Notes: generated by a model from the sequence alone, not told the origin. 23,748 bases of DNA from Condylostoma magnum (GCA_920105805.1 CAKKTI010000266.1:1211-24958); one strand, 5' to 3'; shown: positions 10,777-21,411, numbered from the stretch's first letter. Made by a program: numbers and translations.

Positions 10777-11745
10777 ATGGACTAAAAGACAATTGTTTTA
10801 TCAACTTTTTTCACAACATGTGCAGCTTCTGCCTTCTTATACAAATTCTTACACTCACCCTCAAAGCATCGTTTTGCAGGTATAGAAGGTGGTGGCACTT
10901 CTTTTCTAATTGGCATTGCTGAAAATAGGCCTGATAATATAGTAGCAACTCACAGAGTTTTTACATCTACTCCGGAATCTACAGTAGCTGAAATAAGTAA
11001 ATGGCTTAACAGTCAGGACTACTAAACACTAGGCATAGCTTGCTTTGGTCCTTTAGACATTGATACATCTAGTAGAACATATGGATTCATTACTTCCAGC
11101 CCAAAAGAAGGGTGAGAGTTTTTTCCTTTGTTAAGAAATGTGAAAAGAGGCACAGGATACAGAGGGAAAGTAGGGTTTAATATTGATGTAGGAGCAGCAG
11201 TATTGGCTGAGTTTAAACTTGGAAATCACGGTGTAAAAAATTCCCTGGCCTATGTGACTATTGGCACAGGGGTTGGCATAAGTTTATACAGCAATGGGGG
11301 AGTATATAAGGGAATTTCCCATACTGAAGGCGGACATATGAGTATAAAAAGACTACCCGAGGACAATTTTAAAGGAACTTGTCCCTTCCACGGTGACTGT
11401 ATAGAGGGATTAATTTCAAACAAAGCAATTGCTTCTAGAATGAACATTGATTATTAACGATTGTCTGAATTAGATGATGATGATTAACTTTGGGATATTA
11501 TAGGGCATTATTTAGGTATAATGTGTCATAATATAGCTCTTATGTATAATCCAGAGGCTATAATACTAGGCGGAGGTATAATGCATCGAGAAATCTTATA
11601 TGAAAAGGTAAGACAACACTTCAAATCTACTATAAACCAGTATCTTACGCACTAGGAAATAGAAGGTGATAATTATATTAGGCGCCCTACCTTAGAGTAC
11701 CCTGGGCTAGTAGGAGCTATTTTATTAGGACAAGAATGTTATTAG
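10777..11745 (+). CDS. ROK-family sugar kinase (bacterial-type fructokinase)
   Basis: The frame gives 322 residues. The phosphate-1 loop GIEGGGTSF lies near residue 35, followed by ACFGPLDID, the catalytic-Asp segment FNIDVGAAVLAE, the phosphate-2 loop TIGTGVG, and the zinc/ROK signature HTEGGH ... CPFHGDCIEG. The C-terminal PEAIILGGGIM is also family-typical. It should phosphorylate fructose or a related hexose with ATP. TGA falls at the Trp of SSPKEGWEFF, where bacterial fructokinases have Trp. TAG TAA (11743-11748) ends the protein at its natural length. I chose ATG 10777 because the same frame then encodes a hydrophobic N-terminus (TIVLSTFFTTCAASAFLYKF) before the kinase, suggesting a membrane anchor or targeting signal. 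ROK fructokinases are mainly bacterial, so lateral transfer is possible. Confidence 0.88.
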
Positions 11746-11749
11746 TAAC

Positions 11750-14700
11750 TCAGGTTTTACGTTTAAATAAAGGACACCAAAGGCAACAGTTTCTTTGCTC
11801 TGGTTCCTCCTGGGCTATACTCATATAAAGATTCCTATTTTTCTCTTTTTGCTTTACTTCAGTACGTTGAGGTATTACCTGTCTTAGTTTCTCAGCAGCA
11901 AACATTATATTCTTCTCTTCGAATTTAACCCTGTGTATATCGTCAAACAAACATTCTTATGTAAAATCTTCAAAAACTGACAATCTAATCTCTTCTGTGT
12001 TTTCTTCTCCCTTCAATGCTTTTATCCACTCATCCCGATTTTCAATACTATTAGCTTTAAGATCAATCGGCTTTGACTTTGTGATTATTTTAAATTTTGA
12101 GCTTCCATTGTTTTAAGATGGTTTAATATCCACGAAGGTTTTAACACTTACTGAGTTTTAAGCATCTCGGGATTTATGGCTTTAGTACCAATACAGCCTT
12201 TCATTTTTCAGTGAAAAGAACCTGTTTTACCAAATGTTCAACTTACCTCCTCCTTTTTTCATCATGTAACCTTCCTTTACAGGTCCATCTCTAGAAACTA
12301 CTAAGGTTTATTCAATTTCCAAGGAGCCTTAAGATAATCTGTTCCCTTACTCATTTTCAACTATCATTAAGCTAGAAATTAGTACAGACTTCTTTCTTTT
12401 ATGCACAATTTACTATTATATTTGTTGCTTTAAAGATTCTTCAGCTCCTTACAAAGCCTCTTCTTTTTCATCACTATACAGATCTGTCCTCAGCTGTATC
12501 AAATGTCTAGCAATTTCAATGGTAAAGTACTCCCCATGCTCTTCTCGTAATTTTACACAAGCTTATGGTATTTCCTCGGGTAAAGCTTCCAGGAAAAAGA
12601 TTAGATCGTGTAGAGTTTTCAGTAGATTATTAGCAGTTTGCTAATCAATTCTAGGTGCAAAGTGTTTCTCTAGCATCAGTGCATCACTTCGTAGAGTTTC
12701 TGATAACAAAAGAACAGATTAACTAGCAATGTCAATTTAGTTCTCAAAAATTGATTTAACATAATTCGACACAACGGATCTCATAATGCCTTCTCATATT
12801 GGTTTGTTAAATGCAGGCTCCATGTGTCCCTCCATTACTTTGATTGATTCGATTATCTTTTCAAATACTATGTCTAAGTCAATTTAGCCACTTCTACTCA
12901 TGAAGGCCTCTTATACAGGATCTAATAGAATCTCAGTTAAGTATTTTCTTGCCTCTTTTCCAAACTCTTTTAATTTATTTGCTATTTCCTAGCCTTTTAA
13001 TGATTCATTTACCTCGTCACCTGATAAATGGTCTCTTAGTTCCTTTTTTCATTTATTCAGACATTTGACTAGTAAAACAGAGTCATTGCACACTCCCATT
13101 AAGAATTCCGCTGATATTTAGCTTTTACGGCCTATTAATTCACTTACTGTTTTATCGTATAGCGTGATTATATCTTGTATTGAAGTTAAAATTTACTTGG
13201 AGAATTCAGGGACTTGAGCCTATTTTGCTACATCCAAATTTTTATCAATCAAATCCCGTATATCATTTTACACCACAGTATAATACCCAGTTTCAACATC
13301 TCATTGAATATGCCCCCTAATACAATCTATAATACTTTCAGTTAACTACTGAGCAAAAACATCAAATTACTTAAAAAACAATGTTTTTATCAATAATTCT
13401 ACTCCATTGACTATCTTAGAATCCCTTACTCCAACCTTTTATAGATCAACGTTGTATTTCAATACAAAAACTACAAAAGTTATTAAATCATCTTCTTCAA
13501 TTTCCTTTCCAAGCTTATCCCACGTTTACTTTAAAATTTCACATAATCTTTTATGGAAAACTCCTACATAATACTCAGCTATATCAATTCTTTAAGGTCT
13601 TCCAGACACACATCCATCAATAGTTGAAATCAAATCCTAGCATAATTCAGTACAAACTTCTATAATACCATGAACACTTTCTAGATCTGCTAATATTTTA
13701 TCAGTTTTGCTTCTTATATCTGTGTTAATCTTTTATCTCAAGGCCTGTTGTCCATTTCTATCATAAATTTAAATCAATCGTCTTATAGCCTTTGGTCTTC
13801 CCGTTTTACTGGACTAAATATCTAAAGCACTTTCCCTCGAATTATCTATTGCTTTAATCCATTTTTACCTATCTTACTCTGTGGGAGCGTTTAAATGAAT
13901 CATTCTGTTTCCTATATCAACAACAAAGGTAAACCCAGAATCAGCTGAATTAGTCATATCTTTTACTTTAATTGTACAAATTCTTGTGGATATTTCTCCT
14001 TAGGCCTCAGAAGTATCACTTTTCCCACTGTATTTAAAATAATAAAGCTAATTTAACTGCATCCAAGGTGGAAGCTGGCTCTCTTATATAATCTCATCGT
14101 CTTCTCTTAGTAAAGGTTGGCCTGAAATTATAATGAATCATCGAGTTTGGAAGTATTTTAATTTTCCTTTGCTTCTCTTTCTTAAAAATCCACATTAAAG
14201 ATGATTTTGCAATATTCGACTTGGAATTTAGCCTAAATATTACCAAATTCCTTTAACCTCCATTACAATTTAATTTTCATCAGTTGTATCAGTCAGTACA
14301 ACAGGTGCTACAAAACTATTACTCTCTTCTTTTATTACATTAATCACTTCTTTGTCTATGTTTTTAGCTTTTCATTGCTTTTTAGTAGGACTGTTGGATT
14401 AATTGCTTTGAGTATCTGTCTGTTTTAACTGATCCATTAGAATTTTTAAGGAAGAAATTCAAAGATCTTTCAAATCTGCATTGGAAGCTTAGAGTTCAAA
14501 GACTCGTTCAGCGTAAATTATCTAGAAGTGAATATCATCAGTTGAAATTATATCATTAATATGCTGAATTTCAAGGACTCCTTTAGGCTAAGCATTCAGG
14601 CCTGGTTTTGATTTGAAGTATGCTAATAGTCTACCGTGATCTCTTACTACAAAATATCTTTTTTGGTTTTATTGGAAAAAAGATGTGCTTTTCTTCTTAA

Positions 14701-14761
14701 GATAACCTTCTAGTGTTAAAGCCTGTTTGAAAATTACTCTGTCTAGCTAGCTTTATTGCAT
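11750..14761 (-). CDS. Large protein with three PH domains around a helical Sec6/MUN-like body
   Basis: One uninterrupted frame of 1003 residues from ATG (14761, MQQSQLDRVIFKQALTLEGY). PH1 covers about 16-110 (LEGYLKKKSTSFF ... RYFVVRDHGRLLAYF). PH2 is about 186-300 (GFLRKRSKGKLKYFQTRWFI ... KWIKAID). PH3 is about 826-915 (EGYMMKKGGGKLNIWQNRFF ... EWIKALK). Between PH2 and PH3 lie about 500 residues of predicted helix that look like exocyst Sec6 or Munc13/MUN-type tethering folds; this last point is by impression, not a clear motif. A membrane-trafficking role through phosphoinositide binding is inferred. The C-terminus CCLWCPLFKRKT is Cys-rich and could be lipidated. The frame meets TGA at 11750-11752, four bases from the stop of the convergent kinase. 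If that TGA is Trp, the protein continues to TAG at 11717 inside the kinase gene. Confidence 0.8.
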
Positions 14762-14890
14762 AAAATATATTATTTCACCATATTAAATTAAGAAGTATTG
14801 TAGGAAATAAGGGTTGTTTTATATGCTTTTGTAGGGTGGATATTATGAGGAATTAATTAGTAGACTTAAATATTATGTAAATAACTTATC
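14762..14890. promoter_or_regulatory. Divergent intergenic region
   Basis: The 129 bp between the start codons of the PH-domain gene (-) and the WD40 gene (+) must contain both promoters and 5' UTRs. It is AT-rich. No specific motif is identified. Confidence 0.5.
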
Positions 14891-17509
14891 ATGGCTGAAT
14901 CAGTTAATAATTCTTAAAATACAATACACAATATATGAATTTAAGCTATTCATAGATAATTAAAGCTGTAATATCCCTACTAGATACTGCTATAGGCAAT
15001 TCTACAAGCTGAAAAATACTCTAAACTTGATACCTTAAAAAATAAAGCAACCTAAAGGACTAAATTAGAAAGTTTGGATTGATTTAACAATTATTTATTA
15101 TATAAGTCTGAAGACTCATAATCTTGGTAATTAACTTAGCTGAAATCTCAATTGAATAATAAAAGTTTACTGTATTTAGGCCAAAAAACCATTAAACAAA
15201 TACAACATCAACTAAAAATCTTATAATAAACCCAGACTACAACCTAATCTAATAATCCAGCATTAAATAACGTATTTTTAGAATAATGTGAAGATGGTTA
15301 AATACTAATAGAAACATTTGAGAATTGAGCTTATGACCTCTGCATTTCTAAAAATGAAACATTCATTATTTGCGCTTTAGGGGGAGAGGGAACAACAATA
15401 TATCAGAATATTAACAACTAATAAGATAAAAGGACATTAATAAATCTAGAAGATGAAGAATTCTCAGTATGCATATCAGAAAGCGGAAATTTTGCTATAT
15501 CAGGAGGAGCAGATAATAAAGTAAAACTTTTAAACATAGAAGATTCTACTCTAAATTAACTTATAGGGGAACATAAAGCTCCTATAAGATCAGTAAGCCT
15601 TTCTAAAAGTGAAAAGTTTATAGTATCAGGTGGAATTGATAGACACTTAATGCTTTGAGATATTACAAACAAAAGGAATAATAGAATCATAGGAACTCAT
15701 AAGGATGAAATTTACTCGATTTAAATTTCCTAATGTGAAAAATTTATAGTGTCTGCTGGTGGTAATCAAATAAAATGATGAGAGATAGAAAATCCCATAT
15801 AAAACAAAATAATAGGAGAAAATAGGAAAGATATATATTCAATTTGCTTATCTGATAACAATGATTTTGTAGTATCAGGTGGAAAAGATAAGTTTATTTG
15901 ATTGTATTAACTACACAGTGCATAAATACCACTGGCATTTTTTGGGAATTATATTTAGTAGATTAAGCTTTCTAAAACTAATCAATTTATTGTTTGCTGT
16001 GGTTTAAGTAGACATATTATGTTACTTGATTTATACAATAGAAATTGATTTAGAAACTTAGGAACTAATTTAAGTGCAATGCTTACTGTTGATATTGCCC
16101 AAAGTGAATAATTTATAGTTTCTGGAGATGTTGATTATCAACTTATTTTATGGAGGATTAATTAGATTAATAAAATGGTAGATGGAATATTTTCAACGTA
16201 GTACAGCATTTTATAAGCTTTCAAGGGCAGATAACTGTAATTAATGTCTTAGTACAGCTAAAAGGAACTAGAGTAAATTCTAAATGGTAAATGCTCTAGA
16301 TCCTTATGATTTATGCTACAAAATTAATTAAATTTAATGAGATCAGACAGTAATTAATGATTGAAATCAATAAGGAATAATAAAAGTACTAGATTATGAT
16401 AAAATCGGTTATTTAGTATGAAGAACAGGAAAATTAATAGTTTATGTTAATAAATACAAACAAATTATATATCAGCCAATATAAATTAGCATACAGTTTC
16501 AAACATATACTTGATACTTTATGGAATTTACTCATAACATAAGGACTGAATATAATAACTGAAAAAGTTTTGCAGAACAATTTGGACCTAGTAACTATTT
16601 ATATCTGGAAACTCATACTAATAATTCTTTGAGAGACCTAAATCATCTAAATAAATATTAGGGGAACATTAGGGAGCTATAATAGGATTGTAAGTTTCCT
16701 AATTTGATAATTGTATTATATCTGTCGGAGAAGATAATATAATTAAACTATGAGATTATAATTCTATCAATAGTAAGGTAATTGGAGATTTATAAGAATA
16801 AGTTTAAATTGTTCTTTTTTCACATAATTTGAAGTTTTTAGTATTATGTGGATATGATGGTAAAATATTAATATGAGATTTAAATAAAAATACTAGTAGA
16901 CAAATAGGAGAACACTAAAATTTTATAAATTCAATGGATTTATCCTCCAACGATCGTTTTATAGCATCAAGTTAAAACAATTCAATAAAAATTTGAGATA
17001 TTCAAAATGGTGGATAAAATAAGACTATTTTAACTGATATAGGTATGATATCCACGCTTAAAATATCAAACAATGAACAATTTTTAGTATTAAGTGGAAA
17101 TTAGGGATAAATTTATACTTGAAGTCTTAAAAATAACTCTAAATAACTAATAATGGGTAACTAAATTTTTGGATAGATATCCTCAATAGACTTATCTCAT
17201 GATCAAATTATAGTATTCAGTGGATCAGATAAATAGATAAGACTATTAGATTCAGAGTATCCAAAATAAATTTAGATAATAGGAAGGCACACTAATTAAG
17301 TTTCATAAGTATGCATTTCTAACAGTTAGAGATTAGTTGTATCAATTGGCATGGATAATCAAATAAAACTTTGAGACTTATGATATCCAAGTAAAAGTAG
17401 AGTTATTGTAAGCTATGATCACCCATTTAATAAAATATGTATAACAAATAATGAAAGGTTTATAATTTCTGCAAGTTGGGATGGAAAAATTATCAAGTGG
17501 TTAATTTAG
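14891..17509 (+). CDS. Double WD40-propeller protein
   Basis: ATG (14891, MAESVNNSQNTIHNIW) opens a frame of 872 residues that I read as one gene. A Gln-rich helical N-terminus (to about 145) is followed by seven WD-like repeats (about 150-425; for example IRSVSLSKSEKFIVSGG then HLMLWDI). A basic helical linker of about 150 residues (GKCSRSLWFMLQN, TRLWQNRLFSMK, HKDWIQQLKKF) leads to a second set of seven (about 590-870: IIKLWDYN, KILIWDLN, SIKIWDIQ, QIKLWDL). The Trp of almost every WD pair is TGA, and Gln is often TAA/TAG. Two seven-bladed propellers make a scaffold for protein complexes; the partner is unknown. Both halves share one frame, and the linker is protein-like throughout, so I do not split it. 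I stop at TAG (17507-17509) after KIIKWLI, where the last blade closes. Confidence 0.8.
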
Positions 17510-17670
17510 TTTAATGGGATTTTTGTTATTATTTCGTAGTCAGATAAAAGTTCTCTGAATTTTATCATAAATATTTTCATTGATTTAATAAATTAACTTA
17601 TCAATGATTTTATTACATTTTTAATCTTAAATTTGATTATACGAACATTTTCATATCTAACTAATTAACA
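17510..17670. other. Convergent 3' spacer
   Basis: About 160 AT-rich bases between the stop of the WD40 gene and the stop of the minus-strand EF-hand-like gene. It holds the two 3' ends; no gene is seen. Confidence 0.5.
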
Positions 17671-18420
17671 TCAAAGATCATAATTACTAAACTTTAACCC
17701 TAATTTCCGTAATCCTTGGGTAGTAGCATATGATCTATACAAATCATTATCAAATTTATTACAAAATGCTTTCTTTCTTACAGTTTTTTACTTTTAGATT
17801 AAATCATTGAGTAGTTTATCTACAGCTTATTCTTTAGATTATTATAAACTCTATAAATAATTTTATAGTTACTCAAATGATGATTAAAGGTTTTAGGCCT
17901 GATTGAATAAAGCTAACTAATAATTGACAGATGAATCATACATTTAACTTAACAAAATTTACATTTGATTTCTATCAAGTATTTCTTTGTATTCAGGATC
18001 GAACAGTTCAAAGATTAGCTTTGCTTTATTTTTAGAATAACTTCCTCCAAGCAATATAAGCAAAACTAGCATTTTTTATCCTTAGTATTCACTTTTCTTA
18101 TAGAATTAATCAAAGAAATCTGATAAATCATTAAAATTCATATTTAACTCTTGTTAAAATAGTTGAAATTGTTGATTAGTTAATGTTAGGTTTCTACTAT
18201 TTGAGGAATATTTCCTATAAACAAAGTCTATTGTTCTTGAGCTAAGGATATGAGTTCCAATTAGCTTTTCACATTTTCTTATATCTTATTCTTCTTATAG
18301 TACAATTTCCTTCTTAAATGAACATCCCATATTATTATTGTTTATACATGCTTTAATATTTCCTATTAAATCGAAAAATTGCAGTTTTGTTTATCTTATC
18401 ACATATGAAACCAATATCAT
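17671..18420 (-). CDS. EF-hand-like protein
   Basis: Starting at ATG (18420, MILVSYVIRQTKLQFFDLIG) the frame gives 249 residues. The middle resembles calcineurin-B/calmodulin-type EF-hand modules: KMLVLLILLGGSYSKNKAKL, then LIFELFDPEYKEILDRNQMQ, where the loop DPEYKEILDRNQ lacks several Ca2+ ligands and so is probably non-binding. Upstream is a helical region containing CEKLIGTHILSSRTIDFVYR. The C-terminal third is Gln-rich and coiled-coil-like. I stop it at TGA (17671-17673), with TAA (17665-17667) two codons later if TGA is Trp. The frame also runs upstream to an ATG at 18531, which would overlap the preceding gene by 35 bases; starting at 18420 instead leaves a 76-bp gap, in line with the other spacings. 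A fused gene through a 19-nt intron (18492-18510) is the other possibility. Confidence 0.55.
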
Positions 18421-18496
18421 TTTAATATTAATTTAACTAAATTAGGCTACAACATTGATCTCTAGCTTGAGGTCCCTCTTTATTTTACTGGCTTTA

Positions 18497-19297
18497 CTAA
18501 AATTTAGCACTGAAAGTAGTAACAAATCCATCCTCCTTGTCATATTTAATTCTAAGAGCTTCTATTATCTTTTCCCATAACATTGCTTTCTCTGAGAGTT
18601 CTTAATTAGACTTAGTATTCAACTCTTGAATAATATCTTCTATAAACTCTAAGCAATCCTTTTAGCTAGGCATAACTGATAACTCAATCTAAAATTCAGC
18701 TTATGGAGGTTTAAAAGTATAAGTTTAATTTCTTCTAAGATTCTGTAGCCATTAATCAGCTTATAACTAATCAAAAATTTAAAAGGGCTTCATTTCATAT
18801 TCAGCTACACTGTTTCCATTTACTTGAAAGCTTACTTTTATGATCTAATCAAAGTCTATTTAAATTTCTATGGGGATATTATTCTATAAAACAGTCATTT
18901 CCTACGAGCTTTAATATACTAAAACTTAGCTTTATTCGTTGTCTTCTGATATATATTTTAGAGTACATGTACATTAAGTTTAAAAGTCTTACTATTCTAT
19001 TTCTTAATACCTCTTCATTAAATTAATTTCCAGAGCACAACACGTTGCTTATATCTATCTTTCTTACTCTCATTATTACATGCTTTAAATCACATTTTAC
19101 GCAACAATATCTGCAAATTTATCAACATTTCCCTAGGAATAACTATTAGCCTACTCCAACTACTTCTTTACTTATTAATTTTAGAGTCCTATAATAAAAT
19201 AAGGATTATTAGGCAAAAACTTCCCATGTTTATAATTACAATTACTTTTTATCACATCAGTCAGCTATAACTCTAACTCACTTCCCGGAGTAGCCAT
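18497..19297 (-). CDS. Protein of unknown function, possibly beta-sandwich domain
   Basis: ATG (19297, MATPGSELELQLTDVIKSN) starts a frame of 266 residues ending at TAG TAA (18494-18499) after TTFSAKF. The N-terminal 110 residues are helical (KFADIVAQNVIQSMQQWEQE, ATCCALEINLMKRYQ). The rest alternates short hydrophobic strands and polar turns (VLVYQSSQEMTVLQNNIPIE, IKVSFQVNGNSVAEYEM), which suggests a C2- or immunoglobulin-like fold, without a diagnostic motif. Internal TAA/TAG Gln codons are frequent. Its start is only 34 bp from the stop of the methylesterase gene transcribed ahead of it on the same strand, so promoter and 3' UTR share a very short space. Function unknown. Confidence 0.6.
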
Positions 19298-19331
19298 TTA
19301 TAACCCTTTAGTAAAATTTCCTATACAATAA

Positions 19332-20312
19332 CTATCAAACTTCTTGAATATGAAAATGCCGCAAAAACTCAGTAAGATTTTCCTTTACTTTCTTGGGTGC
19401 GTCTTCCTACACAACATGCCCAACTCCATTGAATACTGAATGCTTAAACTTCCCTTGCATCTAAGCAATCATCATTTCCCTGTCCAGCCTATCACTCCCA
19501 GCCACAATTAACTCCTTGATGCAATGAACACCTAGAAACTTCTCCGTTAAGCCAGTGAACCACCCTCTCCAAAACTCCATAGTTCCTAATAAATCGCATT
19601 TCCACACAAATCTCCCGTTTTACTCTTTTAGTTGAGATGGAATTGACACTCTAGCACTTGTTGTATTTCTGATATACTTAGTCTGCAAGGACCACCTCAC
19701 GGCATCTTCTATACTCTAGAAACTGCTGGGCCTTTACCTCACTATACTCTCCATAGCAGGCAGGGCCTCCATAGCGGTTTGCTCTACAACATCTATTACA
19801 ATTAGCCCTCGTAGTTAAATCCCTTACTCTTGAGCCTACCACGCAGCTTTAGCTGCAATTGCTCCTCCCATACTATGCCCTAACATTATGAAATTACTCT
19901 CAGGAAATTCCTGCTTTAGATGTTGAAGTACTGTTAAAGTGTCGTTGATAAGTACACTTGACTCTAAGTTAGTAGAGTCTTGTTAGATATTATCTCCATG
20001 CTGTCTGAAGTCAAAGGCTGCTATAATCACAGGTGTGTCTTTAAACTCCTGGGCTAGACTGGCAAAACTTAAGGCGCTGTGTCCAGCGCCGTGGAGGCAT
20101 AGAAATACTGTACCTTCCGAACCTTGAAGATATAAGGGAATCTCGTCATTTATCATTTCTCGGCGTTGGAAAAAGTCTTCCCAGGGAAGAGCGGTTAGAG
20201 AACCAGCGGATATAGGCGCAAAAGATGAACTCATATCTCCAACTGTGTCTTACTCTTCATCAAAGTGTCTTTAAGGCCGCACTGGTGGCCTACCTTTATG
20301 ACTATGCTCCAT
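19332..20312 (-). CDS. PPME1: Protein phosphatase methylesterase 1
   Basis: An alpha/beta hydrolase of about 325 residues that matches eukaryotic PPME1 along its length. PPME1 removes the C-terminal methyl ester from the PP2A catalyt­ic subunit. Visible signatures are LCLHGAGHSALSF (oxyanion region), FDFRQHGDN, the nucleophile elbow LGHSMGGAIA with Ser147, the Asp segment VIDVVEQTAMEALPAM (Asp174), QTKYIRNTTSARVSIPSQL, WRGWFTGL, AGSDRLDREMMIAQMQGKF, and the catalytic His in GVGHVVQEDAPKKV (His299). The family's N-terminal GRPP-type stretch is present (HKGRPPVRP), which favours ATG 20312 over the internal ATG 20234. The protein ends ...HIQEV at TGA (19335-19337), which is followed at once by TAG (19332-19334): either TGA is the stop or it adds a single Trp before TAG. 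The acidic insert seen in animal PPME1 is missing. Confidence 0.93.
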
Positions 20313-20433
20313 TTTTTATGTTTAGGGAATGAATATATCATCGGGGAAGTTGTTTTAAGGCAGGGCTTTGTGTTATGAGGTATGTGTTTACTTATATGAG
20401 AATGTAATATTAATTATTGTTTCATTTTTATTA

Positions 20434-20787
20434 CTAAGATTTAAGTGAATCTAGAATTAAGTTTGTAGGATTGATCTCTACAGCATTATGGAATGCTTTT
20501 TAAAATTGCATATTTAATCCTAGTGTTAATTTAGCCTTTTCTAGCTTGTATTTGATATTACTTTACTTCATACTTTTCTCTTGGAGGTTAATTAGTAATT
20601 CATTGATCTTTTAAAAATTTGATTAGATACTGTTTAATTCAGCTTAGCTTTCATTTAATTCATCGATGCTTTCACATTGGTGTCCTAGATGCTAACTTAA
20701 ACATTTACTGCATATTTTCTACTAGCATTGGGAGTCAAAAAACTTACACTTTTTATTGTGCTACTAGCAAATAGTAGATCTTTCCAT
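20434..20787 (-). CDS. Small B-box zinc-finger protein
   Basis: ATG (20787) gives 117 residues. The N-terminus fits the B-box consensus exactly: Cys7-x2-His10-x7-Asp18-x2-Cys21-x4-Cys26-x2-Cys29-x3-His33-x2-His36, binding two zinc ions, with Asp in the position where Cys or Asp is allowed. The remainder is a coiled coil (ELNSIQSNFQKINELLINLQ, YKLEKAKLTLGLNMQ) ending ...LDSLKS. B-box plus coiled coil without RING is common in ciliates and usually mediates protein binding. The gene ends with TAG TAA TAA, three termination-type codons in frame. It lies about 120 bp downstream of the PPME1 start, on the same strand. Confidence 0.85.
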
Positions 20788-20881
20788 TTTTATTATTAAT
20801 CAAATATTTTTAGATTATATGCATGAAATCTGGAAACTAAACATTATTATAAATATATATTTAACCTTTGATTAATAACTA

Positions 20882-21403
20882 CTAATTCAAGACTCTTGTA
20901 TAGATATTTATTGCATTAAAATCAGTTAAACTATCACATAAAGTTAGCACTTCCATATGCAGCTCTAAATCGGTAGTTTTTTGCCTCTTATTACTTCCAT
21001 TATCATAGCTTATCTAACGAGAACGTTTTTCCCTAAGCTAAGGTAACTTCTCATCCAAAATGAGAGCCCACTACTCAATCTTCTACTATAGAGAATAAGC
21101 TTTAAACACCTGCTTTAAGTAAGATATAAATTCACACTTAGATTAAATCAGCTTCAACACTTAAAATGCAAGTTATAATGCTTATAAGTCTTGAATATCT
21201 TTTTACTCATCAAAACTACATACAAATTTAATTATTTCTTCTATAATAGCTTTAAACGTACTTTCAGAAATAATGGTAGCAAGATACTTTTCTAGTAAAG
21301 TGATTGATTATTCTAATTTTAGAATATTACTATTTGACTATCTGAAAGCTTTAATTATTTTACCTATTGAGTCTATATAAAGCTGTTTATGTTCTTCCAT
21401 CAT
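20882..21403 (-). CDS. Helical protein resembling the N-terminus of the adjacent FCP1-like phosphatase
   Basis: Two consecutive ATGs (21398-21403) start a frame of 173 residues, MMEEHKQLYIDSIGKIIKAF, ending at TAG TAG (20879-20884) after YTRVLN. It is nearly all helix, then a basic nuclear-localisation-like patch (REKRSRQISYD, NKRQKTTD) and an acidic tail. The pattern closely follows residues 1-160 of the phosphatase gene just upstream: helical KLEQSITLLEKYL and FKAIIEE there correspond to KLKTLQQLIEKHF and LKRLLEK, then Lys/Arg/Gln patches and similar tails. I infer they are paralogues. A fold like the TFIIS N-terminal or HEAT-like domain is possible. The start lies only 5 bases after the phosphatase's TAG TAA, across a run of eight A, so a fused gene is not excluded. 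Confidence 0.55.
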
Positions 21404-21411
21404 TTTTTTTA

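Noticed and set aside
16280-16660. A separate second WD40 gene starting at an ATG near 16286
   Set aside because: That ATG is in another frame from the second propeller, whereas the first gene's frame runs unbroken through a protein-like linker into it.
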